From Dyadobacter sp. LHD-138 (lineage in GTDB: Bacteria > Bacteroidota > Bacteroidia > Cytophagales > Spirosomataceae): a DNA stretch of 64,000 nucleotides. Both the position numbers and the translations under genes were made by a program. The stretch's first letter is position 1; the number at the start of each line of letters is the position of its first letter. Shown here one piece after another: positions 1 through 8,897 of the stretch. The stretch covers positions 62,001 through 126,000 of the forward strand of contig NZ_JAVFVU010000010.1 in assembly GCF_030929615.1 (NCBI RefSeq), in the 5' to 3' direction. Under the pieces are notes generated by a model that made no database searches, had not been told where the DNA came from, and worked only from the letters and a program-made list of their open reading frames with translations.

Positions 1-1421
1 AAGATCCTAATTCGATCTCAGAAAACGAAATTCTTGCAGCTTTGCGCGCAGCGACAATCAGCATGAAAATCGTTCCTATGGTTTGTGGTTCTTCTTTCAA
101 AAACAAGGGTGTTCAAACGATGCTTGATTACGTGATGGCTATTTTGCCTTCTCCTCAGGATCGTGAAAGCATCATCGGAACGGATCCACGTACTGGACTT
201 GAAATTTCACGTCAGCCAACGGATGCAGATCCTTTCTGTGCACTAGCGTTTAAAATTGCAACGGATCCTTATGTAGGACGTCTTTGCTTTATCCGCTCTT
301 ACTCAGGTTTCCTTGATTCAGGTTCTTATGTATTGAACAACCGTTCAGGAAATAAGGAGCGTATCTCTCGTATTTTCCAAATGCACGCGAACAAGCAAAA
401 TCAAATTGATCGTCTTGAAGCGGGTGATATTGGAGCGGTAGTAGGTTTCAAGGATATCAAAACAGGAGATACGCTTTCTGATGAAAAGAACCCAATTGTT
501 CTTGAATCAATGGTATTCCCTGAGCCTGTAATTGGTTACGCAATCGAGCCTAAGAAAGCTGCGGATAGCGATAACTTCTCTAAGGCGATCACAAAATTGA
601 TCGAAGAAGATCCTACGTTGCAAGTTGAAAGTAACGAAGAGACTGGTCAGACGATCATCAAAGGAATGGGAGAGCTTCATCTTGAAATTATCATCGACCG
701 TATGCGTCGTGAATTTAAAGTGGAGGTAAACCAGGGTGCACCTCAGGTTGCTTACAAAGAGATTCTTACGAAGAACTTCGAACACCGTGAAGTTTACAAG
801 AAACAAACGGGTGGTCGTGGTAAGTTTGCCGATATCCTTTTCGAAATCGGACCAAGAGACGATAACGAAGAAGGACAAGAGCCAAAAACTGGTTTGCAGT
901 TCGTTAACCAGATTGTGGGTGGTACGATTCCTCGTGAATTTATCGCGCCAATCCAGAAAGGTTTCGAAGCATCTATGTCTAATGGTGCTTTGGCAGGATA
1001 TCCTTTGGATTCGATGAAAGTGCGTTTGTACCACGGTTCATTCCACGATGTCGATTCAGATGCACTATCTTTTGAATTAGCAGCGAAGATTGGTTTCAGA
1101 GAATCAGCACGTCACGCAGGTTCGAAATTGATGGAGCCTATCATGCACGTTGAAGTACTTACGCCTGATGAATACACTGGACCTATCACAGGTGACCTTA
1201 ACCGTCGTCGTGGTATCATGAGAGGTATGGATTCACGTAATGGTGCTCAGGTTATCAAAGCAGACGTTCCTTTGTCAGAATTGTTCGGTTACGTAACGGA
1301 CCTTCGTACGATGTCATCCGGACGTGCTACTGCGTCGTTGACTTTCGCTTACTACGAAATCGTACCGCAGCACATCTCTGATACGGTTATCGAGAAAGCA
1401 AAAGGCTTGATTAAAGCTTAA
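1..1421 (+). CDS. fusA: Elongation factor G, 5'-truncated by the window edge
   Basis: This is the GTPase that drives translocation on the ribosome. The reading frame is already open at base 3, so the start lies outside the window; the TTG at 42 is internal. About 472 residues are visible of roughly 700. The first residues match the end of the G domain ([10 protein letters not shown] near base 90), followed by domain II, domain III, domain IV (GGRGKFADI) and domain V, ending at TAA 1419-1421. The P-loop and switch regions are off-window. It lies upstream of rpsJ as in the str-S10 arrangement, but is separated from it by 136 bases rich in hairpins. Confidence 0.97.
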   Translation, partial: DPNSISENEILAALRAATISMKIVPMVCGSSFKNKGVQTMLDYVMAILPSPQDRESIIGTDPRTGLEISRQPTDADPFCALAFKIATDPYVGRLCFIRSYSGFLDSGSYVLNNRSGNKERISRIFQMHANKQNQIDRLEAGDIGAVVGFKDIKTGDTLSDEKNPIVLESMVFPEPVIGYAIEPKKAADSDNFSKAITKLIEEDPTLQVESNEETGQTIIKGMGELHLEIIIDRMRREFKVEVNQGAPQVAYKEILTKNFEHREVYKKQTGGRGKFADILFEIGPRDDNEEGQEPKTGLQFVNQIVGGTIPREFIAPIQKGFEASMSNGALAGYPLDSMKVRLYHGSFHDVDSDALSFELAAKIGFRESARHAGSKLMEPIMHVEVLTPDEYTGPITGDLNRRRGIMRGMDSRNGAQVIKADVPLSELFGYVTDLRTMSSGRATASLTFAYYEIVPQHISDTVIEKAKGLIKA

Positions 1422-1431
1422 TAAAATACTG

Positions 1432-1544
1432 GCCTCTGTCCTGAAAAGGGCGGAGGCTTAATAACTTAAACCAACGAAGTAAATGGTTCTTTCGTTGGCG
1501 GATTGCCGGAACTTGTTCCGGTTTAATTTTTCTAAGAACCGGAA
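1432..1544 (+). promoter_or_regulatory. Hairpin-rich leader between fusA and rpsJ
   Basis: Several inverted repeats follow one another. GCCTCTGTCC (1432-1441) pairs with GGGCGGAGGC (1448-1457), allowing G-U pairs. CCAACGAA (1471-1478) pairs with TTCGTTGG (1491-1498). TTCCGG (1516-1521) can pair either backward with CCGGAA (1506-1511, four-base loop) or, as TTCCGGTT (1516-1523), forward with AACCGGAA (1537-1544). The last two pairings exclude each other. The forward one ends 13 bases before the rpsJ ATG, so it could affect ribosome access. No U-tract follows the first hairpins, so they do not look like complete terminators. A regulatory role is inference. Confidence 0.45.
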
Positions 1545-1557
1545 ATAAGCAAATAAG

Positions 1558-1863
1558 ATGAATCAAAAAATTCGTATCAAATTGCGGTCATTCGATCACA
1601 ACTTAGTTGACAAATCAGCTGAGAAGATCGTTAAGGCTGTAAAGGCAACTGGTGCCGTTGTTAGCGGTCCAATCCCTTTGCCAACTAAAACAGAGAAGTT
1701 CACTGTTTTACGTTCTCCTCACGTGAACAAAAAGTCTCGTGAACAGTTCCAGCTTTGTACTTACAAACGTCTGGTTGATATTTTCTCTACAAGTGCAAAA
1801 ACTGTTGATGCACTGATGAAGCTTGAATTACCAAGCGGTGTTGACGTAGAGATCAAAGTTTAG
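1558..1863 (+). CDS. rpsJ: 30S ribosomal protein S10
   Basis: S10 is a 30S head protein that also acts as NusE in antitermination in other bacteria. The 101-residue product has the usual family length and the conserved stretches [10 protein letters not shown] near the N-terminus and [20 protein letters not shown] in the middle. ATG 1558 directly gives the typical N-terminus. It is separated from rplC by 283 bases that contain a strong terminator and a new promoter. It therefore probably shares a transcript mainly with fusA rather than with the rest of the S10 operon. Confidence 0.98.
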   Translation: MNQKIRIKLRSFDHNLVDKSAEKIVKAVKATGAVVSGPIPLPTKTEKFTVLRSPHVNKKSREQFQLCTYKRLVDIFSTSAKTVDALMKLELPSGVDVEIKV

Positions 1864-1932
1864 TGATTCTTACGGACTTATTGAGTTAAGTCAAATATAT
1901 AATTGGATGAAGGTCCGGAATTCTGGAAACCA

Positions 1933-2032
1933 CATCTGAGCTCATTCAGGTAACTATTCGAATGTTTTTTTTGTGTTCGATTAATACCAGGAATTAACTG
2001 AGGTCAGATGTTTAGTACATCTGACCTTTTTT
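1933..2032 (+). terminator. Terminator after rpsJ with a possible antiterminator arm
   Basis: AGGTCAGATG (2001-2010) and CATCTGACCT (2018-2027) form a perfect 10-bp stem with a 7-base loop, running directly into a T-tract (2027-2032). This is a textbook intrinsic terminator. Upstream, CATCTGAGCTCA (1933-1944) is complementary to TGAGGTCAGATG (1999-2010) at 11 of 12 positions. It could capture the left terminator arm and give an alternative, readthrough fold. The terminator is well supported; the switch is inference. Confidence 0.85.
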
Positions 2033-2065
2033 GCTGATTATCAGTGAGAAATAATAAAAAACCGC

Positions 2066-2096
2066 TTTGATATAAAAATTCAAATTTCTATCTTTG
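2066..2096 (+). promoter_or_regulatory. Bacteroidota-type promoter for the rplC operon
   Basis: TTTG at 2066-2069 is followed after 19 bases by TATCTTTG (2089-2096). This matches the Bacteroidota primary sigma pattern TTTG-N19/21-TAnnTTTG exactly. It lies just downstream of the rpsJ terminator and about 50 bases before the rplC ATG, which leaves a short leader. The bases right after it (CAGTCCGTTTTAA) resemble those after the rpsH promoter. Confidence 0.8.
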
Positions 2097-2146
2097 CAGT
2101 CCGTTTTAAAGAATAGGGTTTTACCTGCTAATTTAAATTAATTACG

Positions 2147-2767
2147 ATGTCTGGTTTAATAGGTAAAAAAATCGGAATGACTAGTTTGTACAATGCTGAC
2201 GGGCAGGCTCTGGCATGTACTGTGATTCAAGCTGGTCCTTGTGTTGTTACGCAAGTTAGGTCCGAGGAAAAGGATGGGTATAAGGCCCTCCAATTAGGTT
2301 TTGGCGAGAGAAAGGAGAAAAACTCTACTCAGCCGTTAATAGGTCACTTCAAAAAGGCCGGTACAACTCCAAAGCACAAGCTTGTTGAGTTCAAGGAATT
2401 TGAAGTGGAGCATGAACTTGGAACTTCACTATCAGTGCAAGATATCTTTGCAGAAGGTGAATTCGTGGATGTAGTCGGTTCTGCCAAAGGCCGCGGTTTC
2501 CAGGGTGTTGTAAAACGTCATGGTTTCGCAGGGGTTGGTGGACAAACACACGGTCAGCATAACCGTGCACGTCACCCAGGTTCGATTGGTGCTTGTTCGT
2601 TCCCCTCACGCGTATTTAAAGGCATTCGTATGGGTGGTCGCATGGGTAACAATCGTGTAAAAATTCAGAATTTGCGTATTCTGAAAGTGATACCTGAGCA
2701 AAACTTGCTAGTAGTAAGTGGCTCAGTACCGGGTTCAAAGAATTCATTTCTAATCATTGAGAAATAG
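2147..2767 (+). CDS. rplC: 50S ribosomal protein L3
   Basis: L3 is an early-assembly 50S protein whose loop approaches the peptidyl transferase centre. The 206-residue product is normal for the family and shows [17 protein letters not shown] at the N-terminus, then the conserved central stretch [13 protein letters not shown] and the basic loop [19 protein letters not shown]. It is the first gene after the promoter at 2066-2096, so it leads the long ribosomal transcription unit. The next gene, rplD, starts 4 bases after its stop. Confidence 0.98.
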   Translation: MSGLIGKKIGMTSLYNADGQALACTVIQAGPCVVTQVRSEEKDGYKALQLGFGERKEKNSTQPLIGHFKKAGTTPKHKLVEFKEFEVEHELGTSLSVQDIFAEGEFVDVVGSAKGRGFQGVVKRHGFAGVGGQTHGQHNRARHPGSIGACSFPSRVFKGIRMGGRMGNNRVKIQNLRILKVIPEQNLLVVSGSVPGSKNSFLIIEK

Positions 2768-2771
2768 TACC

Positions 2772-3401
2772 ATGGAACTGTCCGTATTAAATATAAAAGG
2801 AGAAGATACCGGCAAGAAGGTAACAGTGTCTGAAGAAATCTTCGGCATCGAGCCTAACGAGCATGCGATCTATCTCGATGTAAAATTGTACTTGGCCAAT
2901 CAGCGTCAGGGTACACACAAGTCAAAAGAACGTGCTGAGATCAATCACTCAACACGCAAGATTAAGAAACAAAAAGGTACTGGTGGAGCCCGTGCAGGTA
3001 GCATTAAATCTCCGGTATTCGTAGGTGGTGGTCGTATATTCGGTCCTCGTTCTCGTAACTATACTTTCAAGATCAACAGAAAAGTGAAAACGTTAGCGCG
3101 TATTTCAGCTCTTTCTGCGAAAGCGAAAATTGACGCAATATCTGTTTTGGAAGCATTCACTTTTGATGCACCAAAAACGAAGTCATATCTGACTGTACTT
3201 AATTCACTTGCATTGGTGAACACAAAAACATTGTTGATCCTTCCTGAAGTTGATAGCAATGTGTACCTGTCAAGCAGAAACATTCCTAAAGCGAAAGTTA
3301 CTACGGTTGATTTGGTAAATACATATGATCTGATGAATGCAGACCGCCTTTTAATAAGTGAATCTGCTCTGTCTAATTTGGAAACCCTATTAAACAAATA
3401 G
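2772..3401 (+). CDS. rplD: 50S ribosomal protein L4
   Basis: L4 binds 23S rRNA and lines the exit tunnel; in some bacteria it also represses its own operon. The start chosen is ATG 2772, four bases after the rplC stop. An in-frame TTG at 2757 lies inside rplC and would add five unlikely residues. From ATG the protein is 209 residues, with the family core KKQKGTGGARAGSIKSPVFV and the GGGRIFGPRSRNYTFKINRK tunnel-loop region. The TAG stop (3399-3401) is 2 bases before the rplW ATG. Confidence 0.97.
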   Translation: MELSVLNIKGEDTGKKVTVSEEIFGIEPNEHAIYLDVKLYLANQRQGTHKSKERAEINHSTRKIKKQKGTGGARAGSIKSPVFVGGGRIFGPRSRNYTFKINRKVKTLARISALSAKAKIDAISVLEAFTFDAPKTKSYLTVLNSLALVNTKTLLILPEVDSNVYLSSRNIPKAKVTTVDLVNTYDLMNADRLLISESALSNLETLLNK

Positions 3402-3403
3402 TG

Positions 3404-3691
3404 ATGAGTGTACTGAAACGACCGATTATAACAGAAAAGGTAACGGCTCAGGGTGGTCAGGGAAAGTATGCCTTTGAAGTAACACTTACTTCAAACAAGG
3501 TTGAAATCAAAAAGGCTATCGAGAAACTGTTTGGGGTTACCGTAGAGAGCGTTCATACCATGCGCAGCATTGGTAAAAGCAAATCCCGCACTTCGGGAGG
3601 AAAGTTTGTAAGTGGAAAAACGTCAACCATCAAAAAGGCTATTGTTACAGTAGCTGAAGGCGAGGTCATCGACATTTACGGTGAAGCTTAG
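3404..3691 (+). CDS. rplW: 50S ribosomal protein L23
   Basis: L23 sits at the tunnel exit and is the docking site for trigger factor and the signal recognition particle. ATG 3404 gives MSVLKRPIITEKVTAQGGQG, the expected N-terminus; a GTG at 3401 that overlaps the rplD stop would add only one residue. The protein is 95 residues, as in the family, with the conserved NKVEIKKAIEKLFGV helix. Genes on both sides are in the usual order, and the two-base gap to rplD suggests translational coupling. Confidence 0.97.
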   Translation: MSVLKRPIITEKVTAQGGQGKYAFEVTLTSNKVEIKKAIEKLFGVTVESVHTMRSIGKSKSRTSGGKFVSGKTSTIKKAIVTVAEGEVIDIYGEA

Positions 3692-3737
3692 AATTTTGGT
3701 TGATCTATTCAAATCTTAGAAGAGTTTAAGTATAGCA

Positions 3738-4562
3738 ATGGCAGTTAAAAAATTAAAACCGACAAGTGCTGGTCAACGTTTTCGCATGGCTCCTGCTTTT
3801 GAGGAGATCACAGCGTCAAAACCTGAAAAGAGCCTATTAGAGCCTGTTAAAAGAACAGGTGGTCGTAATAGCTCCGGACATCGTACCATGCGTCATATAG
3901 GTGGTGGTCACAAACGCAGATACCGTGTTATCGATTTCAAAAGAAATCGTTTTGATGCACCAGCAACAGTTCTTACAATTGAATACGATCCAAACCGCTC
4001 AGCACGTATCGCTCTGGTACAATATACTGATGACGAAAAAAGATACGTAATCGCTCCGAACGGATTGAAAGTAGGACAAGTAATTGTTTCAGGAAGTTCA
4101 GTAGCACCAGAAATGGGAAATGCACTTCCGCTAGGTTCAATGCCAATCGGTACAATTGTTCACAATATTGAATTGACACCTGGTAAAGGCGGTCAGTTTG
4201 CAAGAAGCGCAGGAGCTTATGCTCAGCTTGTAGCGCGTGAAGGTAAGTACGCAGTGATTAAAATGCCATCTGGCGAAATGCGTATGATTCTTTCAACTTG
4301 TATCGCAACGGTTGGAACAGTTTCCAATTCAAGTCACATGAATGTGAATTACGGTAAAGCAGGCCGTAAACGTTGGTTAGGTCGTCGCCCAAGAGTTCGT
4401 GGTGTTGCTATGAACCCAGTCGATCACCCAATGGGTGGTGGTGAAGGCCGCTCATCGGGAGGCCAGCCTAGATCAAGAAACGGACAGTTCTCGAAAGGAC
4501 TTAAGACTCGTGATCGCAATAAGCATTCTGAGAAATTGATTATCAGCCGTCGTAAAAAATAA
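3738..4562 (+). CDS. rplB: 50S ribosomal protein L2
   Basis: L2 is a large RNA-binding protein needed for subunit joining and peptidyl transferase structure. The product is 274 residues, a standard length. It carries the conserved [20 protein letters not shown] block near residues 42-61, the central SH3-like fold, and the C-terminal [20 protein letters not shown] segment that contains the histidine near the catalytic centre. Codon use matches its neighbours. The start at ATG 3738 gives the expected [14 protein letters not shown]. Confidence 0.98.
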   Translation: MAVKKLKPTSAGQRFRMAPAFEEITASKPEKSLLEPVKRTGGRNSSGHRTMRHIGGGHKRRYRVIDFKRNRFDAPATVLTIEYDPNRSARIALVQYTDDEKRYVIAPNGLKVGQVIVSGSSVAPEMGNALPLGSMPIGTIVHNIELTPGKGGQFARSAGAYAQLVAREGKYAVIKMPSGEMRMILSTCIATVGTVSNSSHMNVNYGKAGRKRWLGRRPRVRGVAMNPVDHPMGGGEGRSSGGQPRSRNGQFSKGLKTRDRNKHSEKLIISRRKK

Positions 4563-4572
4563 TTAGAATAAT

Positions 4573-4851
4573 ATGGCACGCTCATTAAAAAAAGGACCAT
4601 ACATCGACTTTCGTCTGGACATCAAGATTCAGGCGATGAACAGCGCAGCTCGTAAGTCGGTAATAAAGACATGGTCAAGACGCTCAATGATCTCTCCGGA
4701 TTTTATTGGACATACATTCGCAGTTCACAACGGTAACAAGTTTATACCGGTTTATGTAACTGAAAACATGGTAGGACACAAATTAGGAGAGTTTTCGCCA
4801 ACGCGCAACTTCCGTGGTCACACCGCCAAAAAAGATAAAGGTAGAAAATAA
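4573..4851 (+). CDS. rpsS: 30S ribosomal protein S19
   Basis: S19 forms a complex with S13 in the 30S head and contacts tRNA. The 92-residue product starts with [19 protein letters not shown] and contains the diagnostic ITPDFIGH-like segment (here [15 protein letters not shown]) and the C-terminal [13 protein letters not shown] motif. It begins 10 bases after rplB. It has no unusual insertion or tail. Confidence 0.98.
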   Translation: MARSLKKGPYIDFRLDIKIQAMNSAARKSVIKTWSRRSMISPDFIGHTFAVHNGNKFIPVYVTENMVGHKLGEFSPTRNFRGHTAKKDKGRK

Positions 4852-4906
4852 TTAGTCGACGATAGCTGGGTTTCGTCAATCGGAACCAGCCTATATCTGA
4901 AAGAAC

Positions 4907-5293
4907 ATGGAAGCAAGAGCTATATTAAGAAATGTGCCTACTTCTCCTCGTAAGATGAGATTAGTAGCCGACATGATTCGCGGACAAAAGGTCAGCAAAG
5001 CGTTGGCGCTGTTAAAGTTTCAACCAAGAGCGTCTTCACCAATTTTGCACAAAGTTTTACTTTCTGCAGTTGCCAACTGGCAACAATTGAACGAAGATGC
5101 AAAGCTGGAAGACGCTGATCTTTATGTTAAAACCGTATTTATTGACGGTGGACGTATGTTGAAGCGTTTGCGCCCTGCACCGCAAGGAAGAGCACACAGA
5201 ATCCGTAAGCGTTCAAACCACATTACACTTGTGGTGGATGACAAAGCGGAAGTTGCCGCAAGCGTGGAAAACAAAGTAATCACCGAATCATAA
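4907..5293 (+). CDS. rplV: 50S ribosomal protein L22
   Basis: L22 lines the exit tunnel with a long beta hairpin. The 128-residue product has [18 protein letters not shown] near the N-terminus and the hairpin region [20 protein letters not shown], whose arginines face the tunnel. A short C-terminal tail rich in Val, Glu and Lys follows. It lies 55 bases after rpsS and 18 bases before rpsC, in conserved order. Confidence 0.97.
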   Translation: MEARAILRNVPTSPRKMRLVADMIRGQKVSKALALLKFQPRASSPILHKVLLSAVANWQQLNEDAKLEDADLYVKTVFIDGGRMLKRLRPAPQGRAHRIRKRSNHITLVVDDKAEVAASVENKVITES

Positions 5294-5311
5294 GTAAACG
5301 ATCTATTTCGA

Positions 5312-6130
5312 ATGGGACAAAAGGTTAATCCTATAGGTCTGAGACTAGGAATTGTTAGAGGCTGGGACTCTAGCTGGTATGGAGGAAAAGATTTTTCTGA
5401 CAAACTTGTTGAAGACGAAAAAATTCGTAACTATATAAAAGCACGTATCCCAAAAGGATCAATCTCTAAAGTAGTTATCGAGCGTACACTGAAACGCATC
5501 ACGCTTACAATTCACACGGCACGTCCGGGTATCGTAATTGGTAAAGGTGGTAGTGAAGTTGACAAGATCAAAGAAGAGCTTAAAAAAATCACAGGAAAAG
5601 ACGTTCAGATTAACATCTACGAAATCAAACGTCCTGAGATTGATGCAAAATTAGTTGGAGAAGCAATCGCACAACAACTACAGGCTCGTATCTCTTACCG
5701 TCGTGCCATGAAGCAATCAATCGCTTCGGCTATGCGTGTAGGAACTCAAGGTATCAAAATTCGTCTTGCGGGACGTTTGGGTGGAGCTGAAATGGCTCGT
5801 ACTGAAGAGTACAAAGAAGGACGTATTCCACTACATACATTGAGAGCGGATATCGACTATGCAATCTCAGAAGCACAAACGATCTATGGTAAAATAGGTA
5901 TCAAAGTTTGGATCTTCAAAGGCGAATTGTACGGAAAGCGTGATTTGACTCCAAGTGCTGCCACAGCTGCTGCTGACAGAAACGACAGAGGAACAGGATC
6001 AGGCGGCGGAAGCGACCGTAACAAAGACAGAAGAGGTGGTCGTGGCGGAAACGAAGGTAGCCGTGGCGGAAACGAAGGCGGCGGAAGCGAAGCGGATCGT
6101 CGTAAGAGAAGTAGAAATAAGAAGAAGTAA
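5312..6130 (+). CDS. rpsC: 30S ribosomal protein S3 with Gly/Arg-rich C-terminal tail
   Basis: S3 forms part of the mRNA entry channel and helicase site. Residues 1-210 are the normal protein: N-terminal domain, KH domain with the GKGG loop at 77-80, and the C-terminal domain ([13 protein letters not shown] near 152-164). The protein has 272 residues, about 40 more than E. coli S3. The extra end, from about residue 213, is low-complexity: Ala/Thr, then Gly/Asn/Arg/Glu repeats (RGGNEG units), closing in a basic [10 protein letters not shown] tail. The DNA carries matching direct repeats: a 17-bp word at 6041 and 6062, and a 14-bp word at 6002 and 6077. Confidence 0.97.
   Translation: MGQKVNPIGLRLGIVRGWDSSWYGGKDFSDKLVEDEKIRNYIKARIPKGSISKVVIERTLKRITLTIHTARPGIVIGKGGSEVDKIKEELKKITGKDVQINIYEIKRPEIDAKLVGEAIAQQLQARISYRRAMKQSIASAMRVGTQGIKIRLAGRLGGAEMARTEEYKEGRIPLHTLRADIDYAISEAQTIYGKIGIKVWIFKGELYGKRDLTPSAATAAADRNDRGTGSGGGSDRNKDRRGGRGGNEGSRGGNEGGGSEADRRKRSRNKKK
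6002..6090 (+). repeat. Direct repeats encoding the S3 Gly-rich tail
   Basis: CGTGGCGGAAACGAAGG occurs at 6041-6057 and again at 6062-6078 (21-base period, in frame). GGCGGCGGAAGCGA occurs at 6002-6015 and 6077-6090. Because these repeats are in frame, slippage or recombination between them would change the tail length without breaking the gene. Confidence 0.85.
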
Positions 6131-6177
6131 TCAGACATTTTCCGATTTTGTTAAATCGGTTCAAATAGATTAGAATC

Positions 6178-6603
6178 ATGTTACAGCCGAAAAGAACAAA
6201 ATTTCGCAAGCAACAAAAAAACAAAGGTTCGGAAAAGGGACTAGCCACACGTGGCGCTGAAATCGCTTTCGGATCTTTCGCAATCAAGTCGCTTGAGCCA
6301 GGCTGGCTAACAGCACGTCAGATAGAAGCAGCGCGTATTTCAGTTACCCGCGCTATGAAACGTGAAGGCCAGGTGTGGATTCGTGTGTTCCCTGACAAAC
6401 CTATTACAAAGAAACCTGCAGAGGTTCGTATGGGTAAAGGAAAAGGAGCTCCTGAGTATTGGGTTGCACCAATCAAGCCGGGAACAATCATCTTCGAAGC
6501 AACCGGTGTTCCACTGGAAACAGCTAGCGAAGCATTGCGTCTGGCTGCACAAAAGCTGCCAGTAAAAACAAAGTTCGTGGTACGTCGGGATTATCAAGAA
6601 TAG
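6178..6603 (+). CDS. rplP: 50S ribosomal protein L16
   Basis: L16 organises the A-site region of the 50S subunit and is assembled late. The 141-residue product starts [17 protein letters not shown] and carries the conserved block [17 protein letters not shown] (near residues 82-98). The [21 protein letters not shown] region is also typical. It is a normal length and lies in the conserved order between rpsC and rpmC. Confidence 0.98.
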   Translation: MLQPKRTKFRKQQKNKGSEKGLATRGAEIAFGSFAIKSLEPGWLTARQIEAARISVTRAMKREGQVWIRVFPDKPITKKPAEVRMGKGKGAPEYWVAPIKPGTIIFEATGVPLETASEALRLAAQKLPVKTKFVVRRDYQE

Positions 6604-6645
6604 ACCAACCCCGAACGTATCTAAGAACGCTAATTATTAAAAGCA

Positions 6646-6840
6646 ATGACTAGTAAAGAAATAAAGGACCTGTCGCAGGATCAGCTGAAAGAACAGATCG
6701 CACAAGAAAGAGAGCGCTTACTACGATTGAAATTCGCGCACGCTATTTCACCGATCGAAAACCCTTTGCGTATTCGCGCCTCGCGTAAGGAAATTGCAAA
6801 ACTATTGACCGAACTGTCGGCTAAATCTAACCAACAGTAA
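6646..6840 (+). CDS. rpmC: 50S ribosomal protein L29
   Basis: L29 is a small helical-hairpin protein at the tunnel exit, next to L23. The 64-residue product has the typical two-helix pattern: SKEIKDLSQDQLKEQIAQER, then LLRLKFAHAISPIENPLRIR, then a basic end. ATG 6646 is 42 bases after rplP and the stop is 16 bases before rpsQ. Confidence 0.97.
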   Translation: MTSKEIKDLSQDQLKEQIAQERERLLRLKFAHAISPIENPLRIRASRKEIAKLLTELSAKSNQQ

Positions 6841-6856
6841 ATCAGTTTAAGAAATT

Positions 6857-7120
6857 ATGGAGGCAACAGAAAGAAATTTACGGAAAGAAAGAGTCGGTAA
6901 AGTAGTGAGCAACAAAATGGAGAAATCCTGTGTGATCACTGTTGAGCGTAAAGTTAAGCACGAGAAATATGGTAAGTTTATGACTAAAACTACCAAATTG
7001 ATGGTGCACGACGAGAATAACCAGGTTGGTATCGGTGATACGATCAAAGTTATGGAAACACGTCCGCTTAGTAAGAATAAGCGTTGGAGATTAATTGAAA
7101 TCCTTGAAAAAGCTAAGTAA
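6857..7120 (+). CDS. rpsQ: 30S ribosomal protein S17
   Basis: S17 is a primary 16S rRNA binder with an OB fold. The 87-residue product has the family core [20 protein letters not shown], then [19 protein letters not shown] and [20 protein letters not shown]. The C-terminal end is short. The stop is 3 bases before the rplN ATG, consistent with coupled translation. Confidence 0.98.
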   Translation: MEATERNLRKERVGKVVSNKMEKSCVITVERKVKHEKYGKFMTKTTKLMVHDENNQVGIGDTIKVMETRPLSKNKRWRLIEILEKAK

Positions 7121-7123
7121 CAA

Positions 7124-7492
7124 ATGGTACAGCAAGAATCAAGACTGTCGGTAGCAGACAACAGTGGAGCGAAGGAAGTACTCGTAATACGTGTACTTGG
7201 CGGAACTGGCAAACGCTATGCTTCAGTAGGCGATAAGATCGTCGTAACAGTAAAATCTGCTCTTTCTTCGAGCAGCATGAAAAAAGGAACGGTTTCAAAA
7301 GCCGTGGTTGTACGGACTAAAAAGGAAGTACGCCGCAAGGATGGTACATACATTCGCTTTGAAGATAATGCAGCCGTTTTACTTAACAACAACGACGAAC
7401 CACGTGGCTCACGTATCTTCGGTCCAGTAGCGCGAGAATTGCGTGAAAAACAATTTATGAAGATTGTTTCCCTGGCACCGGAAGTGTTGTAA
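7124..7492 (+). CDS. rplN: 50S ribosomal protein L14
   Basis: L14 lies at the subunit interface and is the binding site of the silencing factor RsfS. The 122-residue product has the standard length, the N-terminal [20 protein letters not shown] and the later [20 protein letters not shown] and [13 protein letters not shown] motifs. Order and spacing are conserved. Confidence 0.98.
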   Translation: MVQQESRLSVADNSGAKEVLVIRVLGGTGKRYASVGDKIVVTVKSALSSSSMKKGTVSKAVVVRTKKEVRRKDGTYIRFEDNAAVLLNNNDEPRGSRIFGPVARELREKQFMKIVSLAPEVL

Positions 7493-7541
7493 GAAATAAA
7501 GACAAAAGTATTTCTTTAGAACCGATAAGAGAATACCTCAA

Positions 7542-7883
7542 ATGGAAAGCAAAAATAAAAACCTACCCGCTAAGTTGCACATACGCAAAGGAGATACTGT
7601 TAAGGTAATTTCTGGTAATGCGAAAGGTGAAACAGGGGTTATTAAAAGTGTGCTTATTGAGAAATCAAGAGCAACTGTGGAAGGTGTTAATTTGATTACG
7701 AAACACGTAAAACCAAATGCACAGAACCCACAGGGAAGCATCGAAAAACGTGAAGGCGCTATTCATATCAGCAACCTGATGGTTATCGATCCTAAGACTG
7801 GCGAAGCGACCCGTACAGGCCGTAAAGCAAACGATAAAGGAAAGTTACAGCGGTTCTCTAAAAAATCAGGAGACTTTATTTAA
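7542..7883 (+). CDS. rplX: 50S ribosomal protein L24
   Basis: L24 initiates 50S assembly. The 113-residue product contains a KOW motif near residues 16-43 (IRKGDTVKVISGNAKGETG) and the NLITKHVKPNAQNPQGSIEK segment typical of the family. It lies 49 bases after rplN and 79 bases before rplE; neither gap shows a clear terminator. Confidence 0.97.
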   Translation: MESKNKNLPAKLHIRKGDTVKVISGNAKGETGVIKSVLIEKSRATVEGVNLITKHVKPNAQNPQGSIEKREGAIHISNLMVIDPKTGEATRTGRKANDKGKLQRFSKKSGDFI

Positions 7884-7962
7884 GTCTTCTGGTTTCAGGA
7901 CCATCTGTTAGTTTTATATACGAAGCGCGTGGGTCGGTAATCCACATAATTAACTCAGAAAA

Positions 7963-8523
7963 ATGGCACAGCCAAGATTAAAAGAAAAGTACGTTGGTGA
8001 AGTAGTTTCCCAACTGAAAGAAAAGTTCGAGTACAAGTCAGTAATGCAAGTACCTCGCTTGACAAAAATTGTGATCAACAAAGGTATCGGCGCAGCCGTA
8101 TCTGACAAGAAATTGGTTGATACAGGCGTTGAAGAGCTTGGATTGATTACAGGACAGAAAGCAATTGCTACCATTTCTAAAAAGGCGGTTTCCAACTTTA
8201 AGTTGCGTGAAAACATGCCGATTGGTGCAAAAGTTACACTACGCGGAGATCGTATGTACGAATTCCTTGACCGTTTGACTTCTATCGCGATGCCTCGTGT
8301 ACGTGATTTTAAAGGAATCAGCGACAAAGGTTTCGACGGTCGTGGAAATTATACTTTTGGTGTGAAGGAACAAATCATCTTCCCTGAAATCTCTATCGAA
8401 AAGGTAAACAAGATTACAGGTATGGATATCACATTTGTTACCTCAACAAATTCTGACGAAGAAAGTTATGAATTGTTGAAAGCACTGGGTATGCCTTTCA
8501 CAAATGCGAACAATAAAGGATAA
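7963..8523 (+). CDS. rplE: 50S ribosomal protein L5
   Basis: L5 binds 5S rRNA and forms the intersubunit bridge to S13. The product is 186 residues, normal length, with [17 protein letters not shown] near the N-terminus, [20 protein letters not shown] in the middle and the [20 protein letters not shown] signature. It begins 79 bases after rplX and is followed by rpsN after 27 bases. Confidence 0.98.
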   Translation: MAQPRLKEKYVGEVVSQLKEKFEYKSVMQVPRLTKIVINKGIGAAVSDKKLVDTGVEELGLITGQKAIATISKKAVSNFKLRENMPIGAKVTLRGDRMYEFLDRLTSIAMPRVRDFKGISDKGFDGRGNYTFGVKEQIIFPEISIEKVNKITGMDITFVTSTNSDEESYELLKALGMPFTNANNKG

Positions 8524-8550
8524 TTCTTAAGATTAAGATATTTACCGACA

Positions 8551-8820
8551 ATGGCAAAAGAATCAGTAAAAGCACGGGAAAGAAAAAGACAAGCATTGGT
8601 AGCGCGTTACGCTGAAAAGCGCAAAACGTTAAAAGCTGCTGAGGATTGGGTTGGCCTAGATAAATTACCCCGTAACTCATCGCCTGTACGTCTGCACAAT
8701 CGTTGCAAAATCACAGGAAGACCTCGTGGATATATGCGCAAATTCGGAATCTCAAGAGTTCTGTTCCGGGAAATGGCCTCAGATGGTAAAATTCCGGGTG
8801 TTACAAAATCAAGTTGGTAG
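8551..8820 (+). CDS. rpsN: 30S ribosomal protein S14, zinc-independent form
   Basis: S14 is a late-binding 30S head protein. The 89-residue product ends in the signature [20 protein letters not shown] and [20 protein letters not shown]. Only one cysteine is visible in the region where zinc-ribbon S14 proteins carry a CxxC pair set, so this is the C-minus type. ATG 8551 yields [20 protein letters not shown], a typical basic N-terminus. Its stop is followed by a promoter-like site and hairpin before rpsH. Confidence 0.96.
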   Translation: MAKESVKARERKRQALVARYAEKRKTLKAAEDWVGLDKLPRNSSPVRLHNRCKITGRPRGYMRKFGISRVLFREMASDGKIPGVTKSSW

Positions 8821-8826
8821 GAATAC

Positions 8827-8878
8827 TTTCAATTCTGATTTCAATTACTTAACTTTGCACTCCCGTTTTAAGGGAGTG
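8827..8878 (+). promoter_or_regulatory. Internal promoter and leader hairpin before rpsH
   Basis: TAACTTTG at 8850-8857 fits the TAnnTTTG element, with TTTC (8827-8830, one mismatch to TTTG) 19 bases upstream. Directly after it, CACTCCC (8858-8864) and GGGAGTG (8872-8878) form a perfect 7-bp hairpin with loop GTTTTAA. The initial bases are close to those after the rplC promoter (CAGTCCGTTTTAA). There is no T-tract, so the hairpin is not an obvious terminator; it would lie at the very 5' end of the new transcript. Confidence 0.6.
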
Positions 8879-8897
8879 TTTAAACTAGGCATAAAAA

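Noticed and set aside
42..44. TTG at 42 as the fusA start
   Set aside because: The frame is open before it and the upstream residues continue the EF-G G domain.
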